From Datisca glomerata (taxonomy: Eukaryota > Streptophyta > Magnoliopsida > Cucurbitales > Datiscaceae): a DNA stretch of 64,000 nt. Each line of letters begins with the position of its first letter. Within the stretch, counting starts at the first letter, position 1. Below, piece after piece: positions 45,863 through 56,675 of this stretch. The stretch spans positions 240,161 to 304,160 of the forward strand of contig QANY01000053.1 in assembly GCA_003255025.1 (NCBI GenBank). Reading direction: 5' to 3'. Position numbers and translations under genes: made by a program. The notes beneath the pieces are model-generated. The model was not told the origin of the DNA and did not search any database. It saw only the letters and a list, made by a program, of their open reading frames with translations.

Positions 45863-47583
45863 CGCTTGAGTGCTTAATGGGTATTCATCAATTTTTTTTC
45901 TTTTTATTTGAAAACTAAAAGACTTCTTTTTAATTTTTACTTAATGGGTATTAAAGAACAATGCTATTTTATCATTCACTTATATCGCTCTCTCCACCTA
46001 ATTATTATGATAGAGATGAACGGTTCCACTAAAAATACTCTCTTTTCAAAAAAAAATTGCCAGAGTCGAATTATACTTGCGGCATTCATATCCAATTTCT
46101 CTCTAGTCTCATTCTTAATTCGTTTATACCACAAGTGTCAGTTCCATCAGAAGCTTTATCAAATCTTGTCAAGAATCAAAATAGTCAACATTTTAATTTA
46201 TTGTGATGAAGTCGTCAAGGGTTAACATCAACTATGATTCTGAAATTGCAATAGAGTATGTGAAGATTTCAATTAATCATTAGGCAGCGGCCATCTTAAC
46301 TATGATTCTCTCCAAAAAAAAAAATTGCCAGCTATGATTTATAAAGACTTGAAATGAACATTAGGTTGTAAAGTGAAAGACTATAATTTCAAGAGGAAAA
46401 TTCATCTGACGCTATATAAATAGTTTAAATAACACGAAAAGCTTTCGAATTTAAAAAATAATACAGAACTATCTTTAAGTTAGGTTTTAAAAAAAGAGAC
46501 TATGTAGTTGTAATGTGGAGAGTATAATGTAGCTTATTTAAATTACACAGAGAAATTCAGGCCATGTTAGGTTTCCAAGCTCTAGATGAATGGTTCAAAT
46601 CTCATGTTGTATCCTCCTCTCATTGATAAAAAAAATTACACAAAAGGAAAATTCATCTGATACCCTATGTAGTTTATATAAATTACACAAACATCTCTTT
46701 AGTTTAAAAAATGACATATATTTCAATTAATCTTTATGTTACGTTTTACTGATAAAAAAAATTAGAACTGTTAAATTTTAAACTAACACAGTTTAAATAA
46801 TATATAATATCAAGATTACCCCTCATTTTATTCTCAATTCTGAAAACGTTAAAATAAATTTTTTTAATATTCATATAAGAATTCATCTAAACCTAGAAAA
46901 AACTAACAAATTTTTAACAGAATGATTAGATCGGATGAGTTATAGGAATAATATTAATTTTCACGCCTAATGAATAAATTTTTAATAGAATCAACTTATT
47001 TATCATTTTTTAAACTAAACGAATGTATATGTCATTTAAACAAACTACAAGGAGAGACAAAAGAGGAATTTATCATTGCAATAGGGTGTAACAGTCAGCC
47101 GGATTAGGTTTGTTTTTGCTGCGTCTGTGCAATTTTTTTGTTGTTTCTTGCCCCTGTTTTCCATTAGTTTTCTAAAATCAAAATGAAAATGTCTAACTAT
47201 GACTTATAAAGATTGAAGAAATAAACATAAGGTAGTTGTAATGAGTTGGCGCGTTAGTTAAATCTTTACACATACATTAAAATCGTGTGTTGAAATTAAT
47301 TGCATTTCTGTACGATTGTAACTTCAAAAAATATGGGGATAAGCATTTAGATTTAAAAACTAATTTTTGGTCATTTCACATGGTGTCGAGTTGGTTATGA
47401 TATGAGATACTAATAAGGCGTATTAATATTTTGCTTATGGAGGAACCTTTTTAAGATAAAATTAGTCAAGTGCTTCTTACAAAGATGAATATGAAATAAT
47501 TTTCAAGTATAATATGTTATTTGAATGTATACTAGTGTTTTTAATAAAAAAAAAATACTACTAAATCTAATTATATTCAAATG
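45863..47583. other. No gene seen
   Basis: AT-rich. The 105-codon frame at 45908-46225 has no recognisable domain and no codon signal beyond chance. 46590-46605 has a GGTTCAAATCTCATG box B-like word without a matching box A, so I do not call a SINE. Confidence 0.35.
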
Positions 47584-47591
47584 ATCCTAGT

Positions 47592-48127
47592 CGGCGTCAT
47601 ATGGATGTCAGTAGTACCCACGGGTTTAGGTACCAACGGGTACTTGACTCTAAAGGATAAGGTATGGAGGTTTTAAAATGAGTTTAGATAGGGTACGAGT
47701 TTCGACCTATCCATCCACATTTATATATTTACCCGACAATATATATATTCATGTATATGAAATATTTCATGGTTATTAAATTTAGAAACCAAATAAGATA
47801 TGATGATCATGAATAAGTTTAGATTTACATTTTACCTGACTTAATTGTGTTTTGAATTACGTTTATTTTATGTGTTGTAATTTGAAATATTATTGTGATA
47901 TTTTGATATGAATACATGAAAGTAATTTTATATTATTTTAAATTCTATTGTCAATTATAGATTGTTGGTAGAAAAAACTCAATAGATATTCATACTTAAA
48001 TGGGTATTCCTCATACTCTGTCAATGAAATTTTTGTGGGTATGAAAGTGAGTATGTGGATAGAAAATACTAATAGGTATGAGGGTGAGTATGGTACTATC
48101 AATATCATGTCATACCCTACACAGGAC
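47592..48127. mobile_element. Probable hAT-like element with 8-bp duplications
   Basis: ATCCTAGT occurs exactly at 47584-47591 and 48128-48135. Between them the left end has GTCATATGGATGTCAG and the right end TGTCATACCCTACACAGGAC, with internal GGGTACGGGT-like words typical of hAT ends. The terminal repeats themselves are weak. 536 bp, no transposase. Confidence 0.45.
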
Positions 48128-48135
48128 ATCCTAGT

Positions 48136-49095
48136 AAAAAACCCTAACCACTCAGAATCCATCGCCATTCAAAAACCCTCCAGTACACTCATAGCTTTGG
48201 CCACTACCGGGGATAACTTCCAGTTCCTGCCCATGAATTCAGCCATAGCTAGCCACAGCAGGACGCGCAAGAGCATGTCTACTTTAATTACCACTTTAAG
48301 CTGAACCTGAAATCGCACTAAATCACTCCTACTCCTAACATAGAATTGTAGTATTGCAATTTTTTATTTTGGATTTGTTTGGAAGCGTGTGCTTGTCCGT
48401 TCCTCTTGGGCGTCTTCATCATTTTAGGCATTGAAACTCAAACTACATACACACGTCCAGTATCAATTGAAAAATCTATCATAAAAACTAAATGAAGAGC
48501 ATTATACTATACGAACGGAATATCGTAGTTAAGCTAAATTAGTTATTTTGTATATAATGATAAACGGTTATAAAACATATTTTGAATGGTTCAACCTTAC
48601 ATCCAGACCCACATTTAAATAATATTGACTTGTATCCGGGAAAACATGAATCCGAAAAAACCCTTAAAACATGAAATTGATTATTTCCCTCATAACCTAA
48701 TAAAACCCTCAAAACACGAAAATTCGAGTTCTACCCAATAATAATATAGAAAAATAAGGATATTGTTGGTATTTTGAAAAATTTTAATGCTGTTAGTAGA
48801 GAAAATAACGTTTTTAAATTTCTTAATCTTTAAATAAATATCAAAGAAGATTTATGTATTTTCTTAAATGCAATTTCTATGTCTTTTACGTAAACTTGAG
48901 AGTGTGTCCAAGTACTTTTCCCTAAATATTATAAACCAAGTTTTCCCTAAATATTATAAACCAAGTTGGTCGCTAAGAATATCCGACAAGTGAGTTTCTT
49001 GGATTGAGGCTAAGATATGAGGAAAAGCTCAATTTTATGACAAAGAAAGGCCTTTTCCGTGGGCTTGGTCTGGGGGTCATGTAGAGGAAAAGTTT
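48136..49095. other. Mostly spacer, with a GC-richer patch at 48140-48300
   Basis: The patch carries an open plus-strand frame (ending with 48304) and minus-strand frames, none recognisable. It might be a captured gene fragment because its base composition stands out, but I see no splice sites or domain. The remainder is AT-rich. Confidence 0.3.
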
Positions 49096-49106
49096 GTCCC
49101 ACATCG
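49096..49106 (+). promoter_or_regulatory. Upstream sequence element (USE) of plant snRNA promoters
   Basis: GTCCCACATCG is an exact match to the plant snRNA USE, RTCCCACATCG. It lies 66 bp before the inferred start. The 22-nt gap to the TATA box is the short spacing that specifies RNA polymerase III in plants, against about 10 nt more for polymerase II snRNA genes. Confidence 0.85.
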
Positions 49107-49128
49107 ATGAATTTAATAATAACATAGA

Positions 49129-49136
49129 TATATTTA
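49129..49136 (+). promoter_or_regulatory. TATA box of the U6atac gene
   Basis: TATATTTA, 33 bp upstream of the inferred transcript start. Confidence 0.75.
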
Positions 49137-49161
49137 AAGATCAGTAACACCAAAAACCTTC

Positions 49162-49284
49162 GTGTTCTTAGAAAGGAGAGATGGTTGGCATCTCCCCTGA
49201 CAGGGATGGGAACAGCCTTCGGGCTTTCTTGTTACCACACACTCGGTTAAGGCTACCCACTTCGGTGGATCTTCTAACCCAATT
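49162..49284 (+). ncRNA. U6atac: U6atac small nuclear RNA (minor spliceosome)
   Basis: The transcript should begin GTGTTCTTAG at 49162. Known U6atac landmarks follow in order: AAAGGAGAGA (49172-49181), which pairs with the 5' splice site of U12-type introns; GGTTGGCATCTCCCCTGACA (49183-49202), which pairs with U4atac; an internal stem-loop with a GCC-TTCG-GGC tip (49214-49223); CGGTTAAGG (49244-49252); and a 3' stem CCAC-TTCG-GTGG (49257-49268) enclosed by GGTTA/TAACC (49245-49249 and 49275-49279). Human U6atac as I remember it has the same blocks in the same order. Length is about 123 nt, as in other U6atac RNAs. USE, TATA and a T7 terminator are all correctly spaced, so the gene looks intact. 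It would act in the nucleus in excision of U12-type introns. Confidence 0.93.
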
Positions 49285-49289
49285 TTTTT
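49283..49289 (+). terminator. RNA polymerase III T-run terminator
   Basis: Seven T residues directly after the closing CTAACCCAA of the RNA. Confidence 0.85.
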
Positions 49290-51695
49290 GCTTTCCTCCC
49301 ATTCCCTTTCAGTCTTGTGTTTCTTTTTCTCACTCCACACTTACACTTTGTTTTTTGAAGTACACATACAAACTTAATAGTTATTTAGTCAGTAGGTTGC
49401 CACACACTCTTAGGAAAATCTATCAGTTGAGATGACAAGTTCGTTTTGATTAAGTCAAACAAGTTAAATTATTATTAGGCTCTTTGATCTCATTGTTTAA
49501 CTTTCCTATCTTTTTTTCTTCTGAATATTTGTTATAGGTTTGTAGTTCATTGACACCTAAATAGCTAGGTTTTTTACACGAGCATTGTAAATAATTGATT
49601 TTATATATTTTTAATGTGTCAACTTTCTTATGTATTTTCATTGTGGGTCTAATTTATGAAATAGTATTAGTGGATGACACATAGTCAATCATATTCTATT
49701 ATTATGTTATGTAAATAGAAAGTACAAGGGTGATAAATAAGAAGATATTTTACGTTATTAGAAGGTATTCGACAGAGATTTGGAGCATGTTATTTATCTA
49801 GTTTTAAAATATTAAAGTTAATGAAGAAATAATCTACTTTTTAATAATATCTCTAAATTCTATTAAATTTTACAATACCACTTTTTGTACAATTTTCGTA
49901 ATAAAATCTTTGTAGCTTTAAATTTAGTAATAAATTAAAAATGAGTGATTCTTCATTAATTTTGTAATTTTGTAATTTTGTAAATATGTATTTTATTTAT
50001 CACATTAACTAATCTTCTGTTGGCCCATATGGTAATAGCAAAACTTTGTGGCCAGATTATGAAATAAATATAGGGAGAATGGCAAGATGGCCTTAAAATA
50101 ATGTTTATGAGTAAAAGTGACCCACAAATTTAATAGTATACAAAAATGATATACTTCTCTTAAATAATTTCTTTTAAAACACATTACACCCAACAAATCA
50201 TACTTTCATTTTCTTTGCTCTCTCTCTATCTCTATCGATCTCCATCTGTGTTTCATTTTTTTGTGAAAAAAATAGAATGAAAGATCTTCACGGCTCTTGC
50301 TCGTTTATTACATCTATCTCTTCAAGGGTAAACATATAGCTTATTTGTCATTAATTAATTTTTTACTTACTGTTATGTTACATTCTAATGTATCATATTT
50401 TTCATCGTTCTCCTGTTTTTGTTGGACGTTGCTCAAAAAAGAGACATCATCTTCAATTTTACAATCAATCATCTTTGTAGATGAGCATAGAAAATAAATT
50501 AGAACAACCCCTTGCAGTAAACAATTTGTAACGATAAGGAAACAATATATTTAGATTTTTCAGATTGCGAAAATAACTTGTAAACAAAACCAAGAACAAA
50601 AACGAATTTTTAATGATTTATGTAGATTTATTGTATATTGGATAAATTTTTTAAAGCAAGTTGAACAAGTTTGAATAGAATTTAGGTAAGTACCATAAAC
50701 AAACATAAAAAAAAGTGATTGGAAGTTACTCTCAGTAGTTACAAAATAAGTGAAAGAGTAAAATAATAAGTCTATAACTAATTTAAAATTTCTGGAAATT
50801 GAAAGTAGTCATTTTTACACACACATATATATATGAAGAGGCATTCGTATATATAAATTAATGAAAAGGATCGGTTACTACAATTTCTTGGTCATTCATA
50901 TATATAAATTAATGAAAAGGATCGGTTACTACAATTTCTGAATAATATATAGCGGATGATATAGCCCAGATGTTTTCTTGTTATCTAGGTAGTTTGCTTT
51001 TTGAACTTTTGTACGTGCTTGAGATCTTTTCTTGTATATCTCTTATGATATTTTTTACTTAATATATTATCTTTAGCGAAAAAAATTACAGTATTGATCA
51101 AGTCCTCCTTTTTTTTGCTGTAACTCTTAAACAACGACATCCTCATTTTAGTAAGTAGATATCAATTATTTTGATTTTTCAACTACGATATGGAGAATTT
51201 TTTATAAATAGAGTCATGCTAAGGACACAATTATTCTCGCACCACATGTGCAATATCAATCCTTTAATTATGTAAGTCCCATGGTGGGATCCGTCATGAT
51301 GGATGATTGTCTGTGTTATTGTGGTTAGCATTAGAAATGTTTGTTAGCATTAGAAATGTTTGACGAAAAACTATATATATATAAAGAAGATATCATCCAC
51401 TTCAAATTACTAACTAGACACCATACCTAATTTTTATTTTTGAAGTCGAATGTTAAACTACACTAATATTTTTATCTTTATTCTGGCATAAAACAAAGTA
51501 CAACAGCTTCTCCTCTTATGGTAGAGAGAGAGACTCCAACCTTTTAGGATGTTCTGCACAAAGGGAATAGAATAGTTTGTAAAAGCTTGGTCTATCTGTG
51601 CATAAAATAAAAAACTAAAAGTGATAAATTATAGAAAAGCAAAAGCAAATAAATATATAATTGAATTTGTAAAAAATGAAATTGTACTTACGATA
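49290..51695. other. No gene seen
   Basis: AT-rich spacer. A 51-bp tandem duplication lies at 50842-50938 (CATTCGTATATATAAATTAA then CATTCATATATATAAATTAA, both with GGATCGGTTACTACAATTTC). Open frames at 50005-50497 have no recognisable content. Confidence 0.4.
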
Positions 51696-52147
51696 CTATG
51701 GAAGGTCTCCAGGTCTCTGAAGATGAACCTTCCCATTGAATTTAAATTTTTGGAAATATGGATGGAGAGGAGACTCTCCTTCATGTTTTCTTTGTACTTC
51801 TCCACTCAAGAGTTCCTCTTGATTTTTGAAGAGTTTATTGAGGAAAAACTCTCTTTCTTCATTGGTAAGGCGAAGCGGATACACACAATCATCGAAACAT
51901 TCTTGAAGTTTTGATTTTCTGTCCAGATGCATGAGTAGGCACTCTTGACCACATTTTATGATTGGATTTTTATCATGTTCGTTATTGTATGAAATGAAAG
52001 GGAGAAGATTACGTGATCTAATATGCAAAGAAAATGGCAAAGATGTTGAAGAGAAATGAGGAGGGGAATTAGGAGTAAGGACTTTGGCTTCAACTATGAA
52101 AGTCAATAGCATAAGCATCACAAGCTTCAAAAAAAATTTCCAATCAT
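51696..52147 (-). CDS. Small secreted CX3C-CX3C peptide, paralog 2
   Basis: The open frame from the ATG at 52130 gives 144 residues. It has a hydrophobic start (MKLVMLMLLTFIVEA), then C60-GQE-C64, 13 residues, C78-FDD-C82, and the tail LRLTNEEREFFLNKL, followed by a longer, charged C-terminus ending GDLP. It aligns with 38181-38507 across both CX3C pairs and the NEExEF tail, with the first pair at residues 60 and 64 in both. A further ATG at 52147 begins ATGATTGGAAAT, like the MVGNN start of paralog 1, but a run of eight T puts it one base out of frame. Either the downstream ATG is used, the run is misread, or the gene is damaged. A TATAAATA box lies upstream. Likely role: secreted peptide of unknown function. 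Confidence 0.65.
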
Positions 52148-52205
52148 ATTTTTTGTTTTTGTGGTAGATTTTGCTAATTCAGATGATAATTGACAAATGA
52201 AATGC

Positions 52206-52213
52206 TATTTATA
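52206..52213 (-). promoter_or_regulatory. TATA box of paralog 2
   Basis: TATAAATA on the minus strand, about 60 bp upstream of the ATG at 52147 and 77 bp upstream of that at 52130. It is a textbook plant TATA box. Confidence 0.6.
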
Positions 52214-52922
52214 AAGTCTCAAATCATCTTTTTTTCCCTGTTGTATGCCTAATTTAAAAACTGAGTAATATTTTAAAACGAAGGAAAATTGGCATGTTAT
52301 ACCTTATCATCATGTTGTATAGTCATTCGGGTTTGATTAATGTTTCAAACATCATCATCAATAATATAATGAATAATTGGTCATTAAAACTAGATCGAAA
52401 AGAATATAGAAATAAGTGATCATTTTTAGCTTTACCTTTTGCTATTTATGTAAAGCTTAGTTATTAACTTTTTTAGAAATCATATAGTTTTTAGTTTCCT
52501 CTCGCATGCTTGTGGGGAGCATGGAAGTGTACTTAAATTGTGTTTTGAAGACTTGTGAATCCAACAGGCAACAATGTGAATTCTAATTAATATTTAATGC
52601 GTCAATAACCTTATTACCATGGTAAGATCCGCTAGTTTAAATTTTGAATAATGTTATACAAAATTGTCCCATTCTCTTGATTCCATAAATAACCTAGACT
52701 GTATAATAGAACTAGTAAAGTGGTGCAATAGTTTCTTGCCAAGTGTTACAATATTATTTTGGATAAATTATACTAGTATTTCATATATTTTATAGTTTCT
52801 TGCCAACGGTTACAATATTATTTTGGATAATTTATACTATTTTGTCATAATTATAGTGACAACTCCTGATTATGATAATTTTACACTTTAAACCCATAAC
52901 TTTTAAAAATTTCAATTATATC

Positions 52923-53853
52923 TAAGGATGAACACGGTTTGCTTCAGTTCGGTTAGTGACCTAAAATTGAATCGTACCGAAACATTCGATTTGGCTATTT
53001 GTCGAACGGAACTGAAACGTGAATGCTATAAGAATCAAACTAAATCGTGAATTTCGGTTCGGTTCGGATCGGCGGTTCGGTGACACATGTTCTACTAATG
53101 AGACAACAAAACAAATCAGACCAATCAATATAGAAAAATTAAAACAAATGGAGAAATTAAAACAAAACTAATCAATGTACAAAGAATATTAAAGAAACTT
53201 GAACTAATCGGAACTAACAACTAACTAAGAATAATATCAAACTCTGAACTAACAAATCAAAACTAAGAACTAATTTCAATTTTAACTAAGTACAAATTTT
53301 AAGTAATCAGAACGAAAACTAATTTTAATCAGAACGAAAACTAATTTTAAGTAATCAGAGCAAAATTAATTTGAAAGTAATCAGAACAGAACTAAGAACT
53401 AATTTAAACTAATCAGAACAGAACATAGCTAATTTCAAGTAACACTAATCAAAACAGAACATAATTAATTTAAAGTAATCGGAGAAGGGACAAGCTTCAG
53501 CGATTCGTGATTCGATATTCGCGATTTGGGCCAGGGGCAGGGTAGTATGATGAAAGAGAAGGGAAATGAAAATGATATAAAAAAACCTACACCTAAAAGT
53601 CTATATATTGAGGGGTTTGATCAAAATGACGTTGTATTGAAGGTAGTAGTTCAGAAATATACATGGATTATAAAACGACGTCGTTTTACATTATAAGTTT
53701 TGGTTTGGTTTGGTCCAAAAATTAAACTTTTTCTGAACTGAATGGAAACTTCAATTCGGCAATTCTGTCGAACCGAGCCGAACCTTAGGGGGCTAAAGAA
53801 CCGACCGAACCGACCATTTTCGGCTCGGTTCGGTTCAATTTTGAACACCTTTA
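52923..53853. mobile_element. hAT-like non-autonomous element
   Basis: The ends TAAGGATGAACACGG and TTGAACACCTTTA are imperfect inverted repeats of the TAGGGGTGTTCA type common in plant hAT elements. Subterminal GGTTCGGTTCGG repeats lie at both sides. Flanks ATTATATC (52915-52922) and TTTATATC (53854-53861) match at 7 of 8 bases, the 8-bp duplication expected of hAT. The interior (53100-53470) is a tandem run of AATCAGAAC and ACTAATTT words. No transposase. Confidence 0.75.
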
Positions 53854-53911
53854 TTTATATCCCAAAACTAAAGTTTCACTATTGACCATTTTTAGCCTTT
53901 ACTTTTTGGCG

Positions 53912-54797
53912 TTTTTGCTAAACTAGACCCCTGCCCCAACCATTTTGTAGAAATGAACTCATACACTAATTTTTGTTTCCCCTAACCCACATTCCACTCA
54001 AAATGTATTTATGAAATTACATGTTCACCCTTCACCTCATTTCTCCTTATTTGTTTTTCATTTTTTCCACTTCTTCTTAGTTTTCATCTACGTTTTCTTT
54101 TTCGTCTTCTTCTTCATCTTCTTACTTCTTCATGCAACATCAAAATATTTATTTATTTTCTTCTTTATCTTCATGAATTTTCTGAGAATATTTATTTATT
54201 TTCTTTTTTATAAAAATGGGTTTTCGCCTATTTTTACAAATCTGAACTAGAAGATCTGACGACAACTCAGATTTGAAAATGAGTTTTTGCCTATTTTTAT
54301 AAATCTGAACCATATTTAACCACAAACCAGATCTGAAAATAAGTTTTTACCCATTTATTTGTAGCAATTCCTTCTTCTAGTTTTTTTTCGACGTTTTTAC
54401 TTTTTTTTAATCCTTCGCGTTTGATTTTTGGAGTTTCATTAATGGGGTTACACTAGCGTCGTGTACCTATCGTATAGATATCGTGTAGCTACACGATGAG
54501 TACACTTCATGAACACGAAGAAGAAAATAAATAAATATTTTGTTGTTGCATGAAGAAGTAAGAAGATGAAGAAGAAGACGAAGAAGAAGACGAAGAAGAA
54601 GACAAAGAAGAAAACATAGAAGAAAACGAAGAAGTGAAAAAAATGAAAAACAAAAAAGAAGAAATGAGATGAAGAGTAAACATGTAACATAAATGTATTT
54701 TTAATGGAAAGTGAATCAGGTTAAAAAAATAAAAATTAATGTACGAGTCTATTTCTATAAAATAATTAATATATGATATCAGTTTAACAAAAAAAAC
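53912..54797. mobile_element. Long inverted-repeat (foldback-like) element
   Basis: Left arm 53912-54175 and right arm 54510-54797 are reverse complements over about 260 bp. Both include a TTTTTCATTTTTTCCACTTC-like segment, TCTTCATGCAACA and AAATATTTATTTATTTTCTT. This makes mirror reading frames (54011-54250 plus, 54448-54690 minus) rich in Phe, which are not genes. The central 335 bp is unique and holds an 18-bp perfect palindrome. The long arms suggest a Mutator-like or foldback element, but I could not confirm a target duplication. Confidence 0.65.
54480..54497. repeat. 18-bp perfect palindrome
   Basis: ATCGTGTAGCTACACGAT is identical to its reverse complement. It lies near the inner edge of the right arm, beside a related TATCGTATAGATATCG word. 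Confidence 0.9.
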
Positions 54798-55021
54798 CCA
54801 TACCATTTTTCGTTAGATGCCGTACCATTTTTCGTTAGATGAGTCAAAATATTACGGGTCAATAATACCTTCAAAATACCAACTTCTAAGCGGTGCCATT
54901 AGAGAACGGTCACCATGTTGTCTCTTGATCCTGTTGCTAGCAAGAGATCTTGGGGAACAAAGGTGCAAAGTAATCACCAACCGTTTGATAAGGGGAATCA
55001 GTTCAGTCGCAAAAGGAAGAC

Positions 55022-55328
55022 ATGGAAGAGCTGAGAGCTCTCGTCCAAGAAATCAAATTGTCGGAGAATGAACTGCATGCATTTATGGTCAGTGAGGAAA
55101 TGAAACAGCAAGATACTGATGCTTGTGAGCTTAGCTTATTAAGCTCTTTAATTACTCAAAGAAATTTCAGTAGAGCAGCATTAAAGGAAGCTCTATGTGC
55201 AGCCTGGAATTTAAAGAAAGCTGTTAGATTTATTGAAATTAGAGATAATTTGGAACATCTTCTCAAAAAAGGAAGACTTGTCATTTGTCCTAGATTGTGG
55301 CCCTTGTATATATATATGCAGTCTTGTG
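55022..55328 (+). pseudogene. LINE ORF1 N-terminus (DUF4283-like)
   Basis: MEELRALVQEIKLSENELHA then LLSSLITQRNFSRAALKEAL and AAWNLKKAVRFIEIRDNL match the start of the DUF4283 domain (L......N..AL...L..AW.....V....I..N) of plant LINE ORF1 proteins, which bind RNA. It is cut near 55328, and the rest of the domain is missing. Confidence 0.7.
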
Positions 55329-55903
55329 TGTAGAGATGGAACAAGATAATTTCATTAACCAATAATTACAATGAAATAAGGAACGATTACAACGTAATTG
55401 CAACAGAAACGATTACAGCAGAATTTATCTTATCTAATAAACAAATAAAACGAAAATGATTACAGTAAATTAGAACTGAAAAAATACAATGTAGATCGAG
55501 GATTGCTCGAAAGCAATGTTCTAAAGACAATTATCGTCCTCCACGGGGTGTTTAAAGACTACGACGAATCGTCTCTGCAGGATACAACGATCTAAGTCAG
55601 AGTACAACAACCGATTACTCTGACCCTCACAGAACTCTTTTTGTATTTCTCTTAATATGCAGGATGCTTTATCAAGTGCCATTGTGTTCGTCTATTTCTC
55701 TCTAAACGAAGCTAATCATGCCCTATTCTATAAATAACGTTTTAAAATTTAGAGAACAAACCAAACGTGTAGATAAACTAAAATTAGATTTTATGGGATA
55801 ATGAAAATATTTTAATTATCTTTTATTTCACATCACACACTTTCATTCAATTTTTCAATCTTTCTTTAATTTTTTTCTCTTCTTCTTTTCTCTCCAACAT
55901 ACA
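55329..55903 (-). mobile_element. LTR-like insertion in the LINE
   Basis: A TG...CA interval (TGTAGAGATGG to CCAACATACA on the plus strand, 575 bp) interrupts ORF1. On the minus strand it has a TATA-like TTATTTATAGAATAGG near 55735 and a long leader-like region after it. No target duplication is visible (TTGTG against GAAGC), so the call is weak. The following 55904-56131 has no frame I recognise. Confidence 0.35.
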
Positions 55904-56131
55904 GAAGCTTCAAATGAGGTGGAGCAAGTTCTGGGTCCAATTGCATATTCTCCCACTGGGGAGAAAATCTGATTAGGAGGCTCTGTTCTCAACTAGGCGC
56001 AATCATAAGAGTTAACTATGGAAGGGTGACGAACGGTATTGAGCAACGTTAATACATAAGATCCGGGGTCGATTTGGATATCATGCAGCCTCTCAACAAC
56101 TCATACCTATGTTAGCTCTTCTCCCCAAGTA

Positions 56132-56614
56132 ATGATAACACCTAACTCTAGCTGTCAGAGCATTAAAGAAGCTAGAGGTGGAAACATATGTAGAGACAAG
56201 GATAAAAAACTCGAAATCCAAGGGAGTGTGGCATTAGATGCGCGGATACCTACTCAGAATAATTCTTTCGCACAATCGGAAGGGTTTGTAAAGGATAAAG
56301 AGCAAATGGTGGAGATTGGGCCAATTACCAATTTTAGCCCAATTAACATGGACATTCCCCCACTTGGACTGGATGTTCAGCAGAGCCCAATGGACCAAGG
56401 AGACGTTGAGAATTCTCAACAGGCCCAAACCAGAACAAAGAAAAAGAGTAAGAAATTACTTGATCCAAATATCACGTTGCGAGTTACATCAAAGGGCAGG
56501 AACTTAAAAAGAGCTCGTCCAAATCCAAACAGAGGGATAATTGAGGAAGCCATTTTGACAGAGAGTGTTTTCAACAACGAACAATGCTGCTCCAGCTCTA
56601 AATTGGCACTATGA
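56132..56614 (+). pseudogene. LINE ORF1 C-terminal region
   Basis: A 160-codon open frame of low complexity with TRTKKKSKKLL and NLKRARPNP basic patches, as usual at the ORF1 end before the endonuclease ORF. It stops 60 bp before the endonuclease start. Confidence 0.55.
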
Positions 56615-56675
56615 CTCGAGCTCCAGAAATCAAGAGGTGGCGGAGACCAACCTTAATGGGTCTCCAAATCAGCCA

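Noticed and set aside
48035..48304. 89-codon frame crossing the edge of the hAT-like element
   Set aside because: It starts inside transposon sequence and has no recognisable domain. The GC-richer half is noted as a possible captured piece only.
49200..49270. Faint resemblance to the 3' end of a plastid 16S rRNA (antisense)
   Set aside because: The match is limited to GC-rich hairpin words. U6atac explains the whole interval, the order of blocks and the promoter.
54011..54250. Phe-rich plus-strand frame that looks like a membrane protein
   Set aside because: The same sequence appears reversed at 54448-54690 because it is an arm of the inverted repeat.
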